A stretch of DNA of 64,000 nt from Ligula intestinalis (GCA_036362985.1 JAYGXS010000003.1:30768552-30832551), one strand, 5' to 3'. Positions 22,196 to 32,529 are shown, counted from the stretch's first letter. Numbers and translations: made by a program. The notes: generated from the sequence alone by a model not told the origin.

Positions 22196-24384
22196 ACGGG
22201 ACGATCATTATTTTGACGGCGGCGGCAATATTCTTCAGCCTCTCGCCTCTCTATGTCGACCCTACAGCAGACGAACCAAGGTCGAATATATGGCGAGGTG
22301 ACTTCTCACAAATGAGAGTAGAGGCATCACAAATAGACTGGGGTCTTCTTTTCTCTGGGGATGTCACTGAGGACTGGAATACATTTAAGGAGTGGTTGTT
22401 GCAGCTAATGCGCAGTCATTGTCCACTTTCAGTGCCCAAGGTATCTAGCCGACCTCCATGGCTGAACAGAGCTATCAAAAGAGAGATCAATAAAAAAAGA
22501 AAGCTTTGGAAGAAGTTTTGCAACACAAGCTGCAACGAAGATTTTGAACAGTACAAAATCCAGCGGAACAAGGTAAAAAAAATGGTTTTCAAAGCACGAC
22601 GGGACTTTGAGAGCGATCTACTGCGTCGAGCTGTCAATAATCCAAAGTTGCTATACAGTTATTTACGGAAAAGCACACGTAACAGGAACCCGATTCCTGT
22701 TATGCAAACTGATGATGGTCACGAAATCTCCGACTGTAAAAACAAAGCAGAACATTTTGCTGAGTTCTTTCAGTCTGTCTTCACCATAGAACCTCCCTTC
22801 GTCGCAACTGTTGACGAGGTCGTGGAAGCACCAAATATTGGGGATATTTTGTTTGAGGAAGAGATGATTTTTCAAGAACTAAAAAGCTTGAAGGAATGTA
22901 AATCTCCGGGTCCTGATGAAATTCCTGCCAAATTGCTCAAGGAACTTGCTAGAGAGCTAGCTAAACCCCTTTCACTAGTGTGCCAGAAATCGTTTGATAC
23001 TGGAATACTTCCTCCGGACTGGAAATTAGCGCATATTACACCGCTTTACAAAAGCGGTGGTCGTGCATCTGCGAATAACTACAGACCCGTGAGTCTGACC
23101 TCCATATGCTGCAAAGTAATGGAGAAGATCATCAAGAAGCAATTGATGATATATTGTGAAACTCACAATATATTGTCGAATGCGCAATTTGGATTCCGTA
23201 GGGGAAGGTCATGTGTAACAAACTTGCTTTATACGATGCAAAGCTGGACAAGGGCAATTGATGCAAAAGAAACTGTACATGCAGCCTACATTGATTTCCG
23301 GAAGGCCTTTGACAGTGTTCCACACCAACGTCTCCTGCATAAGTTGAGACTGATGGGTATCGGAGGCAGACTTCTTACGTGGATTGAGAATTTCCTATCT
23401 GGTCGTTCCCAAACGGTGTGTGTAGGACGACAACAATCAAGGCCGACAGTCATCGAGAGTGGAGTCCCTCAAGGTTCAGTACTCGGACCCACCCTCTTTC
23501 TCTTGTTCGTTAATGATTGTGTACAGGAATTGGACTGCGAGTGCGCCATGTTTGCAGATGATGTAAAAATATGGAGGGTCATCAGGTGTGCTGCCGATGA
23601 AGATAACTTCCAGGAAAATCTTTGTCGATTAAACGAGTGGTCGCATAGATGGCTGCTGTCCTTCAATTCTAACAAATGCACTCTGCTGCGCCTGGGAAAT
23701 CGAAATGCGGTGCCTTATGCGCGACCTTACCATCTGAACGGAATCCCTCTGCAAGAAACAGAAATACAGAAGGATCTCGGCATCTTGATGACAGACAATC
23801 TCAAACCTTCTACACAATGTTGTAAGGCGGCTAAAACTGCAACTTCAATGTTGTACGCCATCAAGCGGGCATTCACGGTTTTTGATGAAGACTGTTTCTC
23901 GAAAATCTTCGGTACCTTCATAAGGCCACATCTTGAATACGCGATTCAAGCCTGGAGACCGTGGATGCGGCAGGATTATAACGTACTTGAGAGGGTGCAG
24001 CGGCGAGCAACAAAATTAGTAAGAGGCCAAGGTTCACTACCATATGAGATCCGCCTAAATAACCTTAATCTCTATCCTTTGAGTTATAGGCAGTTACGCG
24101 GAGATTTGATACAAACCTTCCGTATCGTGCGTGGCTTTGACTGCGCTCTCGTGTGTGACGACTTCTTCCAACTCGCCACTACAACTAATCTCCGGGGGCA
24201 TCCCTTCAAACTCTATGTGCCCCAAGGACGATTGGATGTACGGAAGAATTTTTTCTCTAATCGTGTCGTGGACCCGTGGAATAACCTTCCCGAGGCCATT
24301 GTTATGTCCCAATCTGTGGAGATATTCAAACACCGACTTGATATACACATGCTACAACACAACGTGAATTATGTGACAAATTAA
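22102..24384 (+). CDS. CR1-like LINE C reverse transcriptase, open but 5'-truncated
   Basis: A 760-residue open frame. The first ~40 residues are translated tandem repeat and are probably not element sequence; recognisable LINE protein starts near 22255. Order: linker with PPWLNRAIKREINKKRKLWK, then KECKSPGPDEIPAKLLKEL, TPLYKSG and NNYRPVSLTSICCKVMEKII (fingers). Next are FGFRRGRSC, AAYIDFRKAFDSVPHQRLL (motif A), GVPQGSVLGPTLFLLFVND (motif B), CAMFADDVKIW (FADD), LNEWSHRWLLSFNSNKC, IQKDLGILM, the thumb (GTFIRPHLEYAIQAWRPWM) and NFFSNRVVDPWNNLPEAIV at the end. All RT catalytic motifs are intact and there is no stop. The endonuclease domain is absent. An intact RT over about 2.1 kb suggests a young insertion. 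Confidence 0.9.
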   Translation: MSLVPTFLWQEQHVSASRHGEVGSAVVTDGIDGTIIILTAAAIFFSLSPLYVDPTADEPRSNIWRGDFSQMRVEASQIDWGLLFSGDVTEDWNTFKEWLLQLMRSHCPLSVPKVSSRPPWLNRAIKREINKKRKLWKKFCNTSCNEDFEQYKIQRNKVKKMVFKARRDFESDLLRRAVNNPKLLYSYLRKSTRNRNPIPVMQTDDGHEISDCKNKAEHFAEFFQSVFTIEPPFVATVDEVVEAPNIGDILFEEEMIFQELKSLKECKSPGPDEIPAKLLKELARELAKPLSLVCQKSFDTGILPPDWKLAHITPLYKSGGRASANNYRPVSLTSICCKVMEKIIKKQLMIYCETHNILSNAQFGFRRGRSCVTNLLYTMQSWTRAIDAKETVHAAYIDFRKAFDSVPHQRLLHKLRLMGIGGRLLTWIENFLSGRSQTVCVGRQQSRPTVIESGVPQGSVLGPTLFLLFVNDCVQELDCECAMFADDVKIWRVIRCAADEDNFQENLCRLNEWSHRWLLSFNSNKCTLLRLGNRNAVPYARPYHLNGIPLQETEIQKDLGILMTDNLKPSTQCCKAAKTATSMLYAIKRAFTVFDEDCFSKIFGTFIRPHLEYAIQAWRPWMRQDYNVLERVQRRATKLVRGQGSLPYEIRLNNLNLYPLSYRQLRGDLIQTFRIVRGFDCALVCDDFFQLATTTNLRGHPFKLYVPQGRLDVRKNFFSNRVVDPWNNLPEAIVMSQSVEIFKHRLDIHMLQHNVNYVTN

Positions 24385-24541
24385 CCTTGAAACACCACTG
24401 CGCCATGTGACTGTCTATATTTTCCTGACTGAAAACTTGTTAACATTGTTTATAATTCTTGAGATTTCGATGTGACAAATAGGGAGTTCAAAGGCGCAAG
24501 CCTATTTTTCCCTCAAATATACTGACTGACTGACTGACTGA
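24385..24541 (+). repeat. LINE C 3' untranslated region ending in an (ACTG)n tail
   Basis: About 135 bases of 3' untranslated sequence end in a run of ACTG repeats (24520-24541). CR1-group LINEs end in short tandem repeats rather than poly(A), so this marks the 3' end of the insertion. The bases just after it continue a MULE transposase frame on the other strand. Confidence 0.8.
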
Positions 24542-24542
24542 C

Positions 24543-26207
24543 CTTATTGGACGGAAGGTGGGAAGCCAAGGCCTCCACACAATCCGTAATGCTCATATAC
24601 GATCTACACCAGCCTTTTAACACCCGATTAAGACTTTCAGTCTTATTCGTGGCATTGTCGCCATACGTGATTAGACGAACACGGGCAAAGTGAGCCCACA
24701 TAGGCCCACTGTTCAACCAATTCGTCTCAATGTATGGCCACAGTAACGAAAAACCAATTCTTAAGGCCTGCATTGCCTCCTTATGCTTTGAAAGACTCAT
24801 GGTTTTCACAGCCCTTCTGAAAAAAACGCATAGCCGCGCCGGCCATGTCGCTGGGGTACAGGCTGATCGCCTTACGCCGAAAAGCCTGCAGCACATGAAA
24901 TGTGCACAATAAAATAGAAATGCCCGGTTCGGGAAATACTTGTCTCCAAGCCCCTATTTCCCGGGCATCCTTGTCAAGTAAAACCGTTCGTATTTCCTTA
25001 GTAGCTGAGCCCATAATTTTCCGAAATTTTCCAACGACCCACAGCATGGATTAATTGGTTTCCCTCCTTACGAAGGCATAGAACACGGACCGCGCACGAC
25101 CGTGCTTATCGGTTACCACAATGTGGAACAATGCAAACCCAAAGCGATTAGCCCGGTAGGCGCCATACATTTGCACCACCTTCGCATACTGTGCAAACAT
25201 GGTTTTCAGGGCTGGTGTGGTAAAACACAATGCCTCCAGCCCTTCGGAGCCATAGATAAAATCTGATAAGCTTTCACCACCCAACTTATGTAGGGCTTCC
25301 GCCATCCCCGTCCCAGAGGAATCCGTTTGCAAAATGCGGCGTCGCATGTTTGATATGTCTTTAGTGGTATAGTTTATACCAAATGATTCTGAAAAATATT
25401 CTGCTTTATACAATCCTTACTTTTCAAAAAAACTTTTAAACGACCTGCAGAGGGTCTCATGCCTCTTATCATCCTGACCTCCTTATGCCCCGCCTTACCC
25501 TCAAACCGACGATATTCTGGGTAGGTGGACACCAGCATCTGGTTACAGATGTGGTTGTGCATTAGGCAAAGAGACTTCAGAACAAGTGCGCCATTACATT
25601 CCAGGGCTGTGAATCTGGCCTTGCAGCCAAATTTCATTGCTCTAAGGCGTTATCATCAAAGTAAATACAGTTACTTCGATCGTCTGACTCTGTTTGTAGC
25701 TACGGGGCGGCCGGCGTGCACACATTGGAAATAAAGATGCCTGTACTTGATTATGCTAAAAGCAGGATGATCTGCTGGCAGCCTAGTATTGAGTGCTATG
25801 CGAAAACTGCAATGTATGGCCTGAAAATTCGAAAAACGTCAGCGTACTTTCACTAACCTTCTCAAATTCCAATACTTTTGACTGTATGTCAGCAAAACTG
25901 TCGAAAATCCCCCTCTGCATGAACCTTTTAAATTGAGTACGCATTACCATGCGTTGGTCGCGCGCTAATGTTGAAAAACAACGATAAGGCACAAAAGTTA
26001 CTTTGGGGGGATGACGGACTTAGCGTCCGAAAGTCCTGTAACTGACGGCCTTTCGAAATGCTTGCAGCATCTATGTTTTGCAGGCGGCACGGACTCGTGA
26101 TTGTGTTCCAGCTCAAAGGACGTCACGGCGATTCCCTTCTTCTTTTTGTGATTAACGCTGAAGTAAGCAGCACACCCATCACGACTAGCAGCTGAAATTA
26201 AATGCAA
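24543..26207 (-). pseudogene. MULE-type transposase with two FAR1/ZSWIM-like zinc-finger modules, interrupted
   Basis: The minus strand reads as a Mutator-like transposase related to ZSWIM/FAR1 proteins. In order: a FAR1-like piece (26207-25998) with GCAAYFSV and ELEHNHE; a second FAR1-like domain split in two, with FADIQSKVLEFEKVSESTL and then FGCKARFTALEC plus CLMHNH (25992-25560); TTKDISNMRRRIL; and the transposase core. The core has GAYRANRFGFALFHIVVTDK, VLLDKDAREIGAWRQVF (second catalytic Asp region), LLCTFHVLQAFRRKA and NATNKTESLNRVLKGW. Where family members have an Asp in QxD-x-TY this copy has Tyr (QMYGAY). It also has a frameshift near 25430-25410, an in-frame TAA at 25053-25051, and another 1-nt shift near 24800. 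An intron between the halves of the second FAR1-like domain is likely. The C-terminal SWIM finger is missing because LINE C lies there. Confidence 0.75.
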
Positions 26208-26397
26208 TTATATCAACTGACTGCGCGAAGTTTGAAATTGTTTGCAAATTTCAAGTCTGTCGAGCTTACGTGTTTTTAGTCTCTATCTCAGTATAGAAGA
26301 CACGCTTCTTGGAAACTATTCAAGAATTAACTATATATTTCCAAAGTTTTGAATTTTCTACGTGGAAATCTGAATCCGGTCGCTCTGAAAAATTCCT
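26208..26397. other. no recognisable feature before the assembly gap
   Basis: Short A+T-rich stretch between the MULE remnant and the gap. Confidence 0.35.
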
Positions 26398-26497
26398 NNN
26401 NNNNNNNNNNNNNNNNNNNNNNNNNNNNNNNNNNNNNNNNNNNNNNNNNNNNNNNNNNNNNNNNNNNNNNNNNNNNNNNNNNNNNNNNNNNNNNNNN
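26398..26497. other. assembly gap (100 N)
   Basis: Exactly 100 N, the usual placeholder for a scaffold gap of unknown size. Unlike the first gap, its flanks are not identical. Confidence 0.95.
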
Positions 26498-26535
26498 CAT
26501 TCTCGCTTTCATCATCAGAGCGTAGTGTCTATTCT
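26498..26535 (-). repeat. PLE-terminus-like fragment cut by the gap
   Basis: On the minus strand this reads CAGGAGAATAGACACTACGC followed by TCTGATGATGAAAGCGAGAATG and then the gap. It matches 44613-44655, a PLE terminal region with a CTGATGA box. The remainder of the possible ribozyme fold is lost in the gap. Confidence 0.5.
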
Positions 26536-26539
26536 CCTG

Positions 26540-27160
26540 AGATTCATTGAGGCTGTAGGGGTCTAAGTAATGGTTGTGTCTAGATCACTTCAATCATTAG
26601 GTCGAAGTCCCCAAATAGAAGGCAAGAGTCACTAGAAGGAGTGGTTTATTGTATACAGAACTCCTAGTTGTGGTAGTGCCCCCTGGCGAAGCCGGAACTG
26701 GTCCTTACTGCATCCAGCCAGGCCTGAGAGGGTGGACTTTCTGTTGTGTGTGGTGATGACAGTTGTTTCAGTATGATTATAAAGCATGTTCAAGTGGTCT
26801 GTGAGTGGTACGTTGCAATTACTCAAAGGAATGTTCCCTTCAACGGCCCCCTGCTGTGTGGTCAGAAATGTCACGTTAAGTGTGTCTTAAGAAGGCGTGC
26901 TTATTAAGCTGAGGTCAACTGTCCGGAATGCAGGAACGCCGAAGAACCGGGGACGCTGGCGCGGCTATTTTCATTTAGCCAGAAGCAGCTGCGAGGTCAA
27001 GCCTCGGTGGACGGAGCGCCAGTGAGACTTGAATAACGAAGGGGGAGGGCGAATTATGGCACTCCGCCACAGCTCCCCGCCAGACACAGAACGAAGTAAA
27101 TGTGTCGAAAGTGAGCGAATGATGAAAAGAAGGAGACAGACAATGTGGCTGTCCGCCACA
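26540..27160 (-). repeat. LTR-like dispersed repeat, probably a solo LTR
   Basis: The minus-strand copy matches the plus-strand copy at 43500-44060. Shared blocks are CACTGGCG(C)CTCCGTC, CTCGCAG(T/C)TGCTTCTGGCT, GTTCTTCGGCGT, ACAGTTGACCTCAGCTTA, CTCTCAGGC(T)TGGCTGG and GTGATCTAGACACAACCA. On the minus strand it contains GTATACAATAAACCACTCC, a likely poly(A) signal. A start at TGTGGCGGAGTGCC (27070) is preceded by a purine-rich GGCGGGGAG, a polypurine-tract-like sequence. TGTGGCGGA also occurs at 27158. Exact borders are uncertain. Confidence 0.5.
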
Positions 27161-27429
27161 CGCTGACTTGAGAATTTTGGGTATGAGCGGGTCCCCAACA
27201 GCCGCATGGATTGTTTGTTCGAGGTTTTCTCCTCTAGCGCTTTGGCTCAATAGCCTAACCACAAGGCAATGGTGGCAAGCGAAATTATTTAATGGCGGTT
27301 CACGCTTGCCATGTCACAGTGCCGTAGTCAGGCTTTGTGACACCTTATAGGCTTTTGGCTTGCCAGGCCTCGGCCCGCCATGCCCTGGTAGCACTGCGGC
27401 TACTGCGTCCGCGGTGGCTTATTCGTCAG
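27161..27429. other. spacer with a weak tRNA-like stretch on the minus strand
   Basis: On the minus strand, about 27275-27215 contains GTGGTTAGGCTATTGAGCC followed by AGAGG...CCTCGAAC. This has a tRNA-like look but no proper B box. Nothing else recognised. Confidence 0.25.
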
Positions 27430-28375
27430 ACTCGAGAGTCCTCTTATTGCACAGCTAACCTTCACTGAACGTCGTTTCACTATCCGCCATCCGTGGACGC
27501 GCCGGGTAACCAGCAGCTAGGCTAAGGTAACTCGTCTTCCTGGAGATAACCCGTCTGGCATCAAGCTTTGGCGATCTCCAGTCTACGGTGTCACGGTTGA
27601 ACGAGGTCGCGATATTGGTCGGGTTTTTTATAAACGCTGGGAAGATCAAAGTGTTTTCATGTTGCGTCCCTGGCGAAGAGAAGGCACCTCTCGAGATTAG
27701 TGGCTGTCAATTTGAAGAATTCGACAGTTTCAAATACTTGGGAGCGAGGTTGCTGCCGAATGGACAAAGTAAGGATGACATTGTCTTCCGAATTGATGCA
27801 GCACGACGAGTGTTCTTCAGCCTTCGGAAGTGCTTATGGATACGATGCGATATTTCCCTCTCAACAAAGGTCCGTGTGTACCGTGCATCTGTGCGATCCA
27901 TTGCCTTATACGGATGCGAATGTTGGGCTATGCGCATGGAGGATGAACAGAAACTGGAAGTCTTTGACCAATACTGTCTGAGGAACATCCTTCGAGTGAG
28001 GTACACTGACTTCGTCTCAAATGAGACAGTCGGCAGTCGCTGTGACAAAATCACAAGGATATCCCAGGCCATTCAGGAAAGACGGCTGAGGTGGTTTGGA
28101 CACGTTCGTCGTCGCCAACCTCAAGAGCTCAGTGCTACTGCTCTCGACTTGAAACCGTTGCCTTATTGGAAACATCGAAGAGGGGGTCAACTCAAAACCT
28201 GGCTCGACTCAGTCCATCAGGACATGGGAGTTGTTCTTGGACCTTCAGTATTCGGTCTCCGACGCTGGCGAAGAGAATGGCTCGAACTGTCCAGGTCTGC
28301 AACCACTGACCGTCGCGCGTGGAGAAGCACCACACGGGACATAATTGAGGCCGGCTAGGTCAGTCATGATTGCAG
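27430..28375 (+). pseudogene. RTE-type LINE C-terminal fragment, family RTE-b (256-aa open frame 27588-28358)
   Basis: The open frame covers the end of the RT and the C-terminal region: SRLNEVA, INAGKIKVFS, FDSFKYLGARLLPNGQSKDD, VYRASVRSIALYGCECWAMR (the LYGCE-W motif of RTE ORFs), ILRVRYTDFVSNETV, RRLRWFGHVRRR, and the end at TTRDIIEAG. Upstream, 27430-27590 holds frameshifted sequence including LASSFGDLQSTV, which directly precedes this frame in the family. The YADD box itself is not preserved. The copy ends near 28375 after TAG. A second copy lies at 59985-61045. Confidence 0.85.
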
Positions 28376-28439
28376 TCGTAACAAGTAAAAGGTAGTATTC
28401 TCCTGCTGGCGTTGGGTAAGTGTATCTAACCACTAACCG

Positions 28440-28610
28440 TGTTTTAAAGCCGTGCCTGATGCACTAGCGTCGATCAATTGTACCCATCGATTTGTGGTGC
28501 TTTCTGAAACGTCAGCATAAATACTACTGGGTCTCAGGAATTGTCTCATCTTCTTCCTCCCCTTCCGAGGATAATGAAAGCAATATTTGTGCATACAAAA
28601 ATGCGGATCA
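28440..28610 (+). repeat. PLE terminal-region copy with degenerate hammerhead-like motif
   Basis: GAAACGTCAGCATAAATAC (28506-28524) followed by TCTCAGGAATTG, a CTTCTTCC-rich run, and GATAATGAAAGC. The same order is seen at 44655-44735 and partly at 62655-62730. The upstream CTGATGA box is not preserved here (CTGATGC at 28456 only). Confidence 0.55.
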
Positions 28611-28851
28611 AAATCTTCGTGTGCAATGGGATAAGGTAGAATGGAGCTCTATGATATTTAATGACAAAATGTTTGTGATACGGAATCATTCAGGAGAGTT
28701 GGTGGTGAGGTGGCCGCTCGGTTTGAGGGTCCGGGTGTTTGGTCACCATCGTCGGGATCCCGTCGTTCATCTAAAAGCAGGAAGGGAGGAATTCAGTATA
28801 TCGCCTATTAAACAACTCATAATTAGCCATTTAGAAGTTAATGTGTTGTGA

Positions 28852-29235
28852 GCTCGCCATAGTGTCTTTTTGCTGTCGAGGACAACAAGATGCGTTTTTT
28901 AAAGTGGTCATGCGCGCGTTTGAAAGCCACTCTGAATGCCTTCAAGAGGACGTATGTTTCCCAATTGTGGTGCATACACCACTGTTCAAACACCTCTGCG
29001 TTGAAGATTATAATAGTATGGAAAGTTTAGGACTTACCAATGGTCAGATAAAGTACGTCTGAAGCGCTAAAGGACGTATTTTCCTAGGTTCGGCAAAACC
29101 GTGTGAGGTTTTTTGTGATTTCATTTGCAAAAAGGGATGTAAACACCCTGTCCGCGAATTTTGCACTGTTAGTGCAGCCGGCTGCGGCCAAATGGGCATT
29201 ATGATAATAGATGTACTGCAGTACATGGGACTTAC
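28852..29235. other. no recognisable feature
   Basis: Contains the 3' side of a possible minus-strand intron beginning at 29235; no gene recognised. Confidence 0.3.
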
Positions 29236-29468
29236 CAGTTGACTTGTTGTAGCTAGATCAGCTATCCGTGACTGCAGATCATCAAATTGCTGCAGGATAT
29301 ACACATTGGGGAGAACCCGCACAGGCGCATCAGCGTTTGCCGTCGGCATATTGTTGTTGTCCACCATGAAATGCCTTAGGTCACCAGTCTCATTGCGGAT
29401 GATGGTCACCTCCCGAACGAGGACGTTATGCAGAGCATGGAAGCGCCGAGCATGTTGAAATGTCCACC
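29236..29468 (-). CDS. possible internal exon of an unidentified host gene
   Basis: A 233-base minus-strand segment is open in one frame. It is bounded by an AG acceptor (…GTTGACAG, ending 29469) and a near-consensus donor (CAACTG|GTAAGT, intron from 29235). It encodes FQHARRFHALHNVLVREVTI, then RNETGDLRHFMVDNNN and LPNVYILQQFDDLQSRIADL. The composition is protein-like (few rare residues, a helical, coiled-coil-like end) and unlike the surrounding repeats. I do not recognise the family and found no neighbouring exon. It could also be chance or an unknown repeat. Confidence 0.3.
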
Positions 29469-29499
29469 CTGTCAACCAATTGTGACCGGTCCTATCCAC

Positions 29500-29879
29500 A
29501 CAGTGGCTACGCTAATGAGATCGGTGCCGTTTCCTGCGGCAGTAAGAGGTACCTAGAAACCAAGTCGTTGTCCTGTAAATGCTTACCGGCAGACGAAGGT
29601 GACGGTGCCACAATGGGCATAGTTCACCCGCCAGAATTACTTAGCTGACCAAAATCCTGATGTGCTGACCTTTAGTGAAGCCAAACTATTGCAGCTCTCA
29701 GTCCGAAAAACAGCCACTCCACAAAAACACATCATCCCAATCGGTCAGTGGACTGGTGCGAGGAGTGGGCGCAGTTACTGGTGTATCTAATGACATCATC
29801 TACACGTAAAACGTATAGGGCTTAGCCTTAAAACATAATCACCAGGATTACACACAGATAGGGGCGAGTTTAACATCTC
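29500..29879. other. no recognisable feature
   Basis: No supported gene or repeat between the possible exon and the RTE copy. Confidence 0.3.
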
Positions 29880-30990
29880 AGACCTTAAATGAATGCGAGT
29901 GCCAGAAGTCACGTCCAGAAGGAATTCTTGCAGACTGACTCTCAGACAACCAGTCGGCAGCGCCACTCAAACTCATCTGGCACTGTCTGAGAGGTTTAAA
30001 TACAAGTGTCATTTGGCAATCTTCTGAGCCATGGTGCTGGGCACACCGTGGTAGTTTCAGACTCAGAGTCATATGAAGAGGGGGCCGAGAAGCACTCTGT
30101 TCGCTCAGGCGAGCGATGCTGATTGTTTTGTCATTGCTGTGAAAAGGGAGGTGGTTTTTAGTGAACGCTAATATGTTCGACGTGTAGGTTGTGGCAGGAG
30201 AGATGGCGTTGCTGATTGGGGATGGCGCAGCATCAATGTCGAGGGAAGCCGCCGTCGTGGAGTTTAAAGCAGGGGAACATGGGAGGTTCCGTCGCAGTAG
30301 AACTCGATGTCCGGTGATATCCGAGCATGCCGGTACATGAGCGAAAGGTGCGTTAGCAGCGTGAGTATGTTTTAAGGGCTGGGACACTAACGATATGGGC
30401 TGGAGGCGCTTGCGACTTCAGAGCCGGTCATTGGGCCTTGAGAGCGGCGATCCGCTCGGTTTCGTAGACTGCGGCCTCGGTCTTCACTGCTCTTCTCCTG
30501 GGCTAGGTCCACCTAAGTAGATTGGTTGATTGGAAGTTGCTTCATCGAGCTCTTCAGGATGCCACTGTAGCACCGTTTATTTCTTCTCAGCCAAAATCCG
30601 CGGTGACATCTCCGAATAAGAGCCGTTTTGGTAGTCATTCGTCGTCGATCCTCACCAGGTAGCTGCTCCATTGCAGTTGCACATGCTTTCGGTTCGCTTG
30701 AGGACGTGCGTGTCCGGTATCCTCTGCCACCATCTAAGATTAAATATTTTGCGAAGGCAGCTGAGGTGGAAGTCATTAAGTTTCCGGTTCAGTTGCAGGA
30801 TATGGCGTTTCCATACAGGGACTTGTGGCCTTCAAAGGCATGGCTTACTTTGAGTATCCGGTGCGTAACATCATTGCCGATTCTGGTGTAGGAATCTGCC
30901 GTCCACTGCAACTGCATTGACTCATTCTACTTTCGTTCCGTCAGAGCTTACACCCATGCCTGATCATACACTCCGCGCGCTATCGGCCAT
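29880..30990 (-). pseudogene. RTE-type LINE 3' end, family RTE-a (minus strand), with zinc-finger-like tail
   Basis: Minus-strand frames in order: LNDFHLSCLRKIFNLRWWQR with IPDTHVLKRTES (about 30800-30690), GILKSSMKQLPINQST (near 30560-30513), RRRAVKTEAAVYETERIAAL (about 30500-30440), then the tail (30387-29878) with SDITGHRVLLRRN. These are the thumb and C-terminal parts of the RTE ORF, whose tail normally carries a C-x2-C finger (CQRTFRARIGLIGHL-like). Frame changes and an in-frame stop after NQST make it a pseudogene. Confidence 0.75.
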
Positions 30991-30999
30991 TTTCACGCT

Positions 31000-31590
31000 A
31001 TCGGCCCACTCGCCACTTCATACGCGCATATGTTCAAAGGTAATCGATACTTCCGCCTCATCTAATTGGCGGCAGACGACAGACCAATCATCACGCAGTC
31101 AAAGCGACACTTACCCCCACAACTTCATGGCCACATCTGGCAAGCACATGCAGCTGGCAGTTGGCGCACAGCACACTCCTTGTACTATCTGTTTTTTGGC
31201 AGTAAATTTCTGTCCACCAACACTACATTGCTTGATTTTTGATTTCAAGAAACCTCCTACTTGTCGACACTACCAACCCGCGACACCGGTGTCGTACAAT
31301 AGTGAGCGTCGTAGATAGGCGAAGGTGTCCACATATTTGAAATTAGTGACGCTAACACTGTTCTATGGGGTATGTTATTCCGCGATGCGTGACGCGGGGT
31401 GCATGACCTCAGTTGGCGCAGCTGCCGCTGAAAGGGTCCATACTCCTTTGCATGTCCTGTTCCTTGTTAGTTTTGAGAGCACAGTCGTCCGCAAAGAGTA
31501 AGTCGTAATCTGCAGCTATAGATATACATGCTGCGGCCTACACACGCCGGCTATTGAAACGGCGTCCGTCAATTCTATACTGCATGCAGA
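31000..31590. other. unassigned sequence between two opposed RTE copies
   Basis: May contain further decayed RTE sequence, but I cannot place it with confidence. Confidence 0.3.
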
Positions 31591-31599
31591 TCTCAGGGC

Positions 31600-32500
31600 A
31601 CTCATCACTGCAAACGTCCATCGGTATGACAAAAACCATGACAGGAAGTGACTATTGCCTTCCACTACAATCAGAACTGGAAGTACTGACATTACCTTCG
31701 TCATTCGTCAGCTAAAACAAGATATGCCCACTTAAATCTGATCTGTCTTTGTAAAACTGAGGAATGCATTCGGCACGGTGAACCGCGACGAACTTGGAGA
31801 AATTCTGCAGACATTCAGCTGTCCTGAACGATTCACGCGCATGGTACGTTAACTAGGTAGTGTCATAGTGACACGTCATGGGCAAAGGGATATTATCGGG
31901 AACAGTCCTAAATTAAGAGTTGGTATAAAACAGGGCAACAGACTCGCTCCCACTCTTGTCCTCTGCTCTGCTGAAGGACACCCTGGGATCCACATTGTCT
32001 GGAAAACGAGGACCATATTCTCAGTAGCCGGCGTGCGTAGGTTTCAAGGCATTTATTCACGACTGTTGTCGACGAACTACACGCAATCAACACCAAGTCA
32101 GCAGAGGCTATACAAATGAGCATGCAACTATTCGGTGCCACCGGCTGCACGCACATCACAATAGCCGTAAACACGAAAAAGCTGTGTGGATAGACCAGTC
32201 GTCGTCCAATGCAGTATACAAAAAATCTCCCACTACTGTCAGTTACAAGCAGTGTTCAAATGCACATACATAACATTACATTCTAACACAGCATCGGCCA
32301 CGAGGATTAAATTACACACACCTAAGCCTTCTGCCGGCTGCAGATAGTACTGTTGAAGTTTCATGTTCTGCATTTTAACACCAAAGTCGAGATGTACAAT
32401 GCTGTCATCTTGAAAAGCTGAGGCACTTGCAACCCCGATGGATCGGCCACCTCACATGCGCAGAATGTGCGCGACTACTCAAGAAATCGCGGCAAAAGTA
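31600..32500 (+). pseudogene. RTE-type LINE RT fragment, family RTE-a (plus strand)
   Basis: The reading across frames gives DITFVIRQLKQDMP, NAFGTVNRDELGEILQTFSC (motif A region, about 31760), ERFTRMVR, GIKQGNRLAPTLVL (motif B, about 31920-31965), HPGIHIVWKT, INTKSAEAIQMSMQLFGATG, TKVEMYNAVIL (about 32380) and LRHLQPRWIGHL (about 32424). These follow the RTE-a order from motif A to the thumb, with the middle of the thumb deleted between YNAVIL and LRHLQ. The motif A Asp pair has decayed. Together with 29880-30990 it forms an inverted pair of the same family. Confidence 0.7.
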
Positions 32501-32529
32501 GCTTATGTAGGCCCGTACATATACCCCTA

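Noticed and set aside
24094..24348. Minus-strand frames within LINE C
   Set aside because: Antisense shadows of the intact RT frame.
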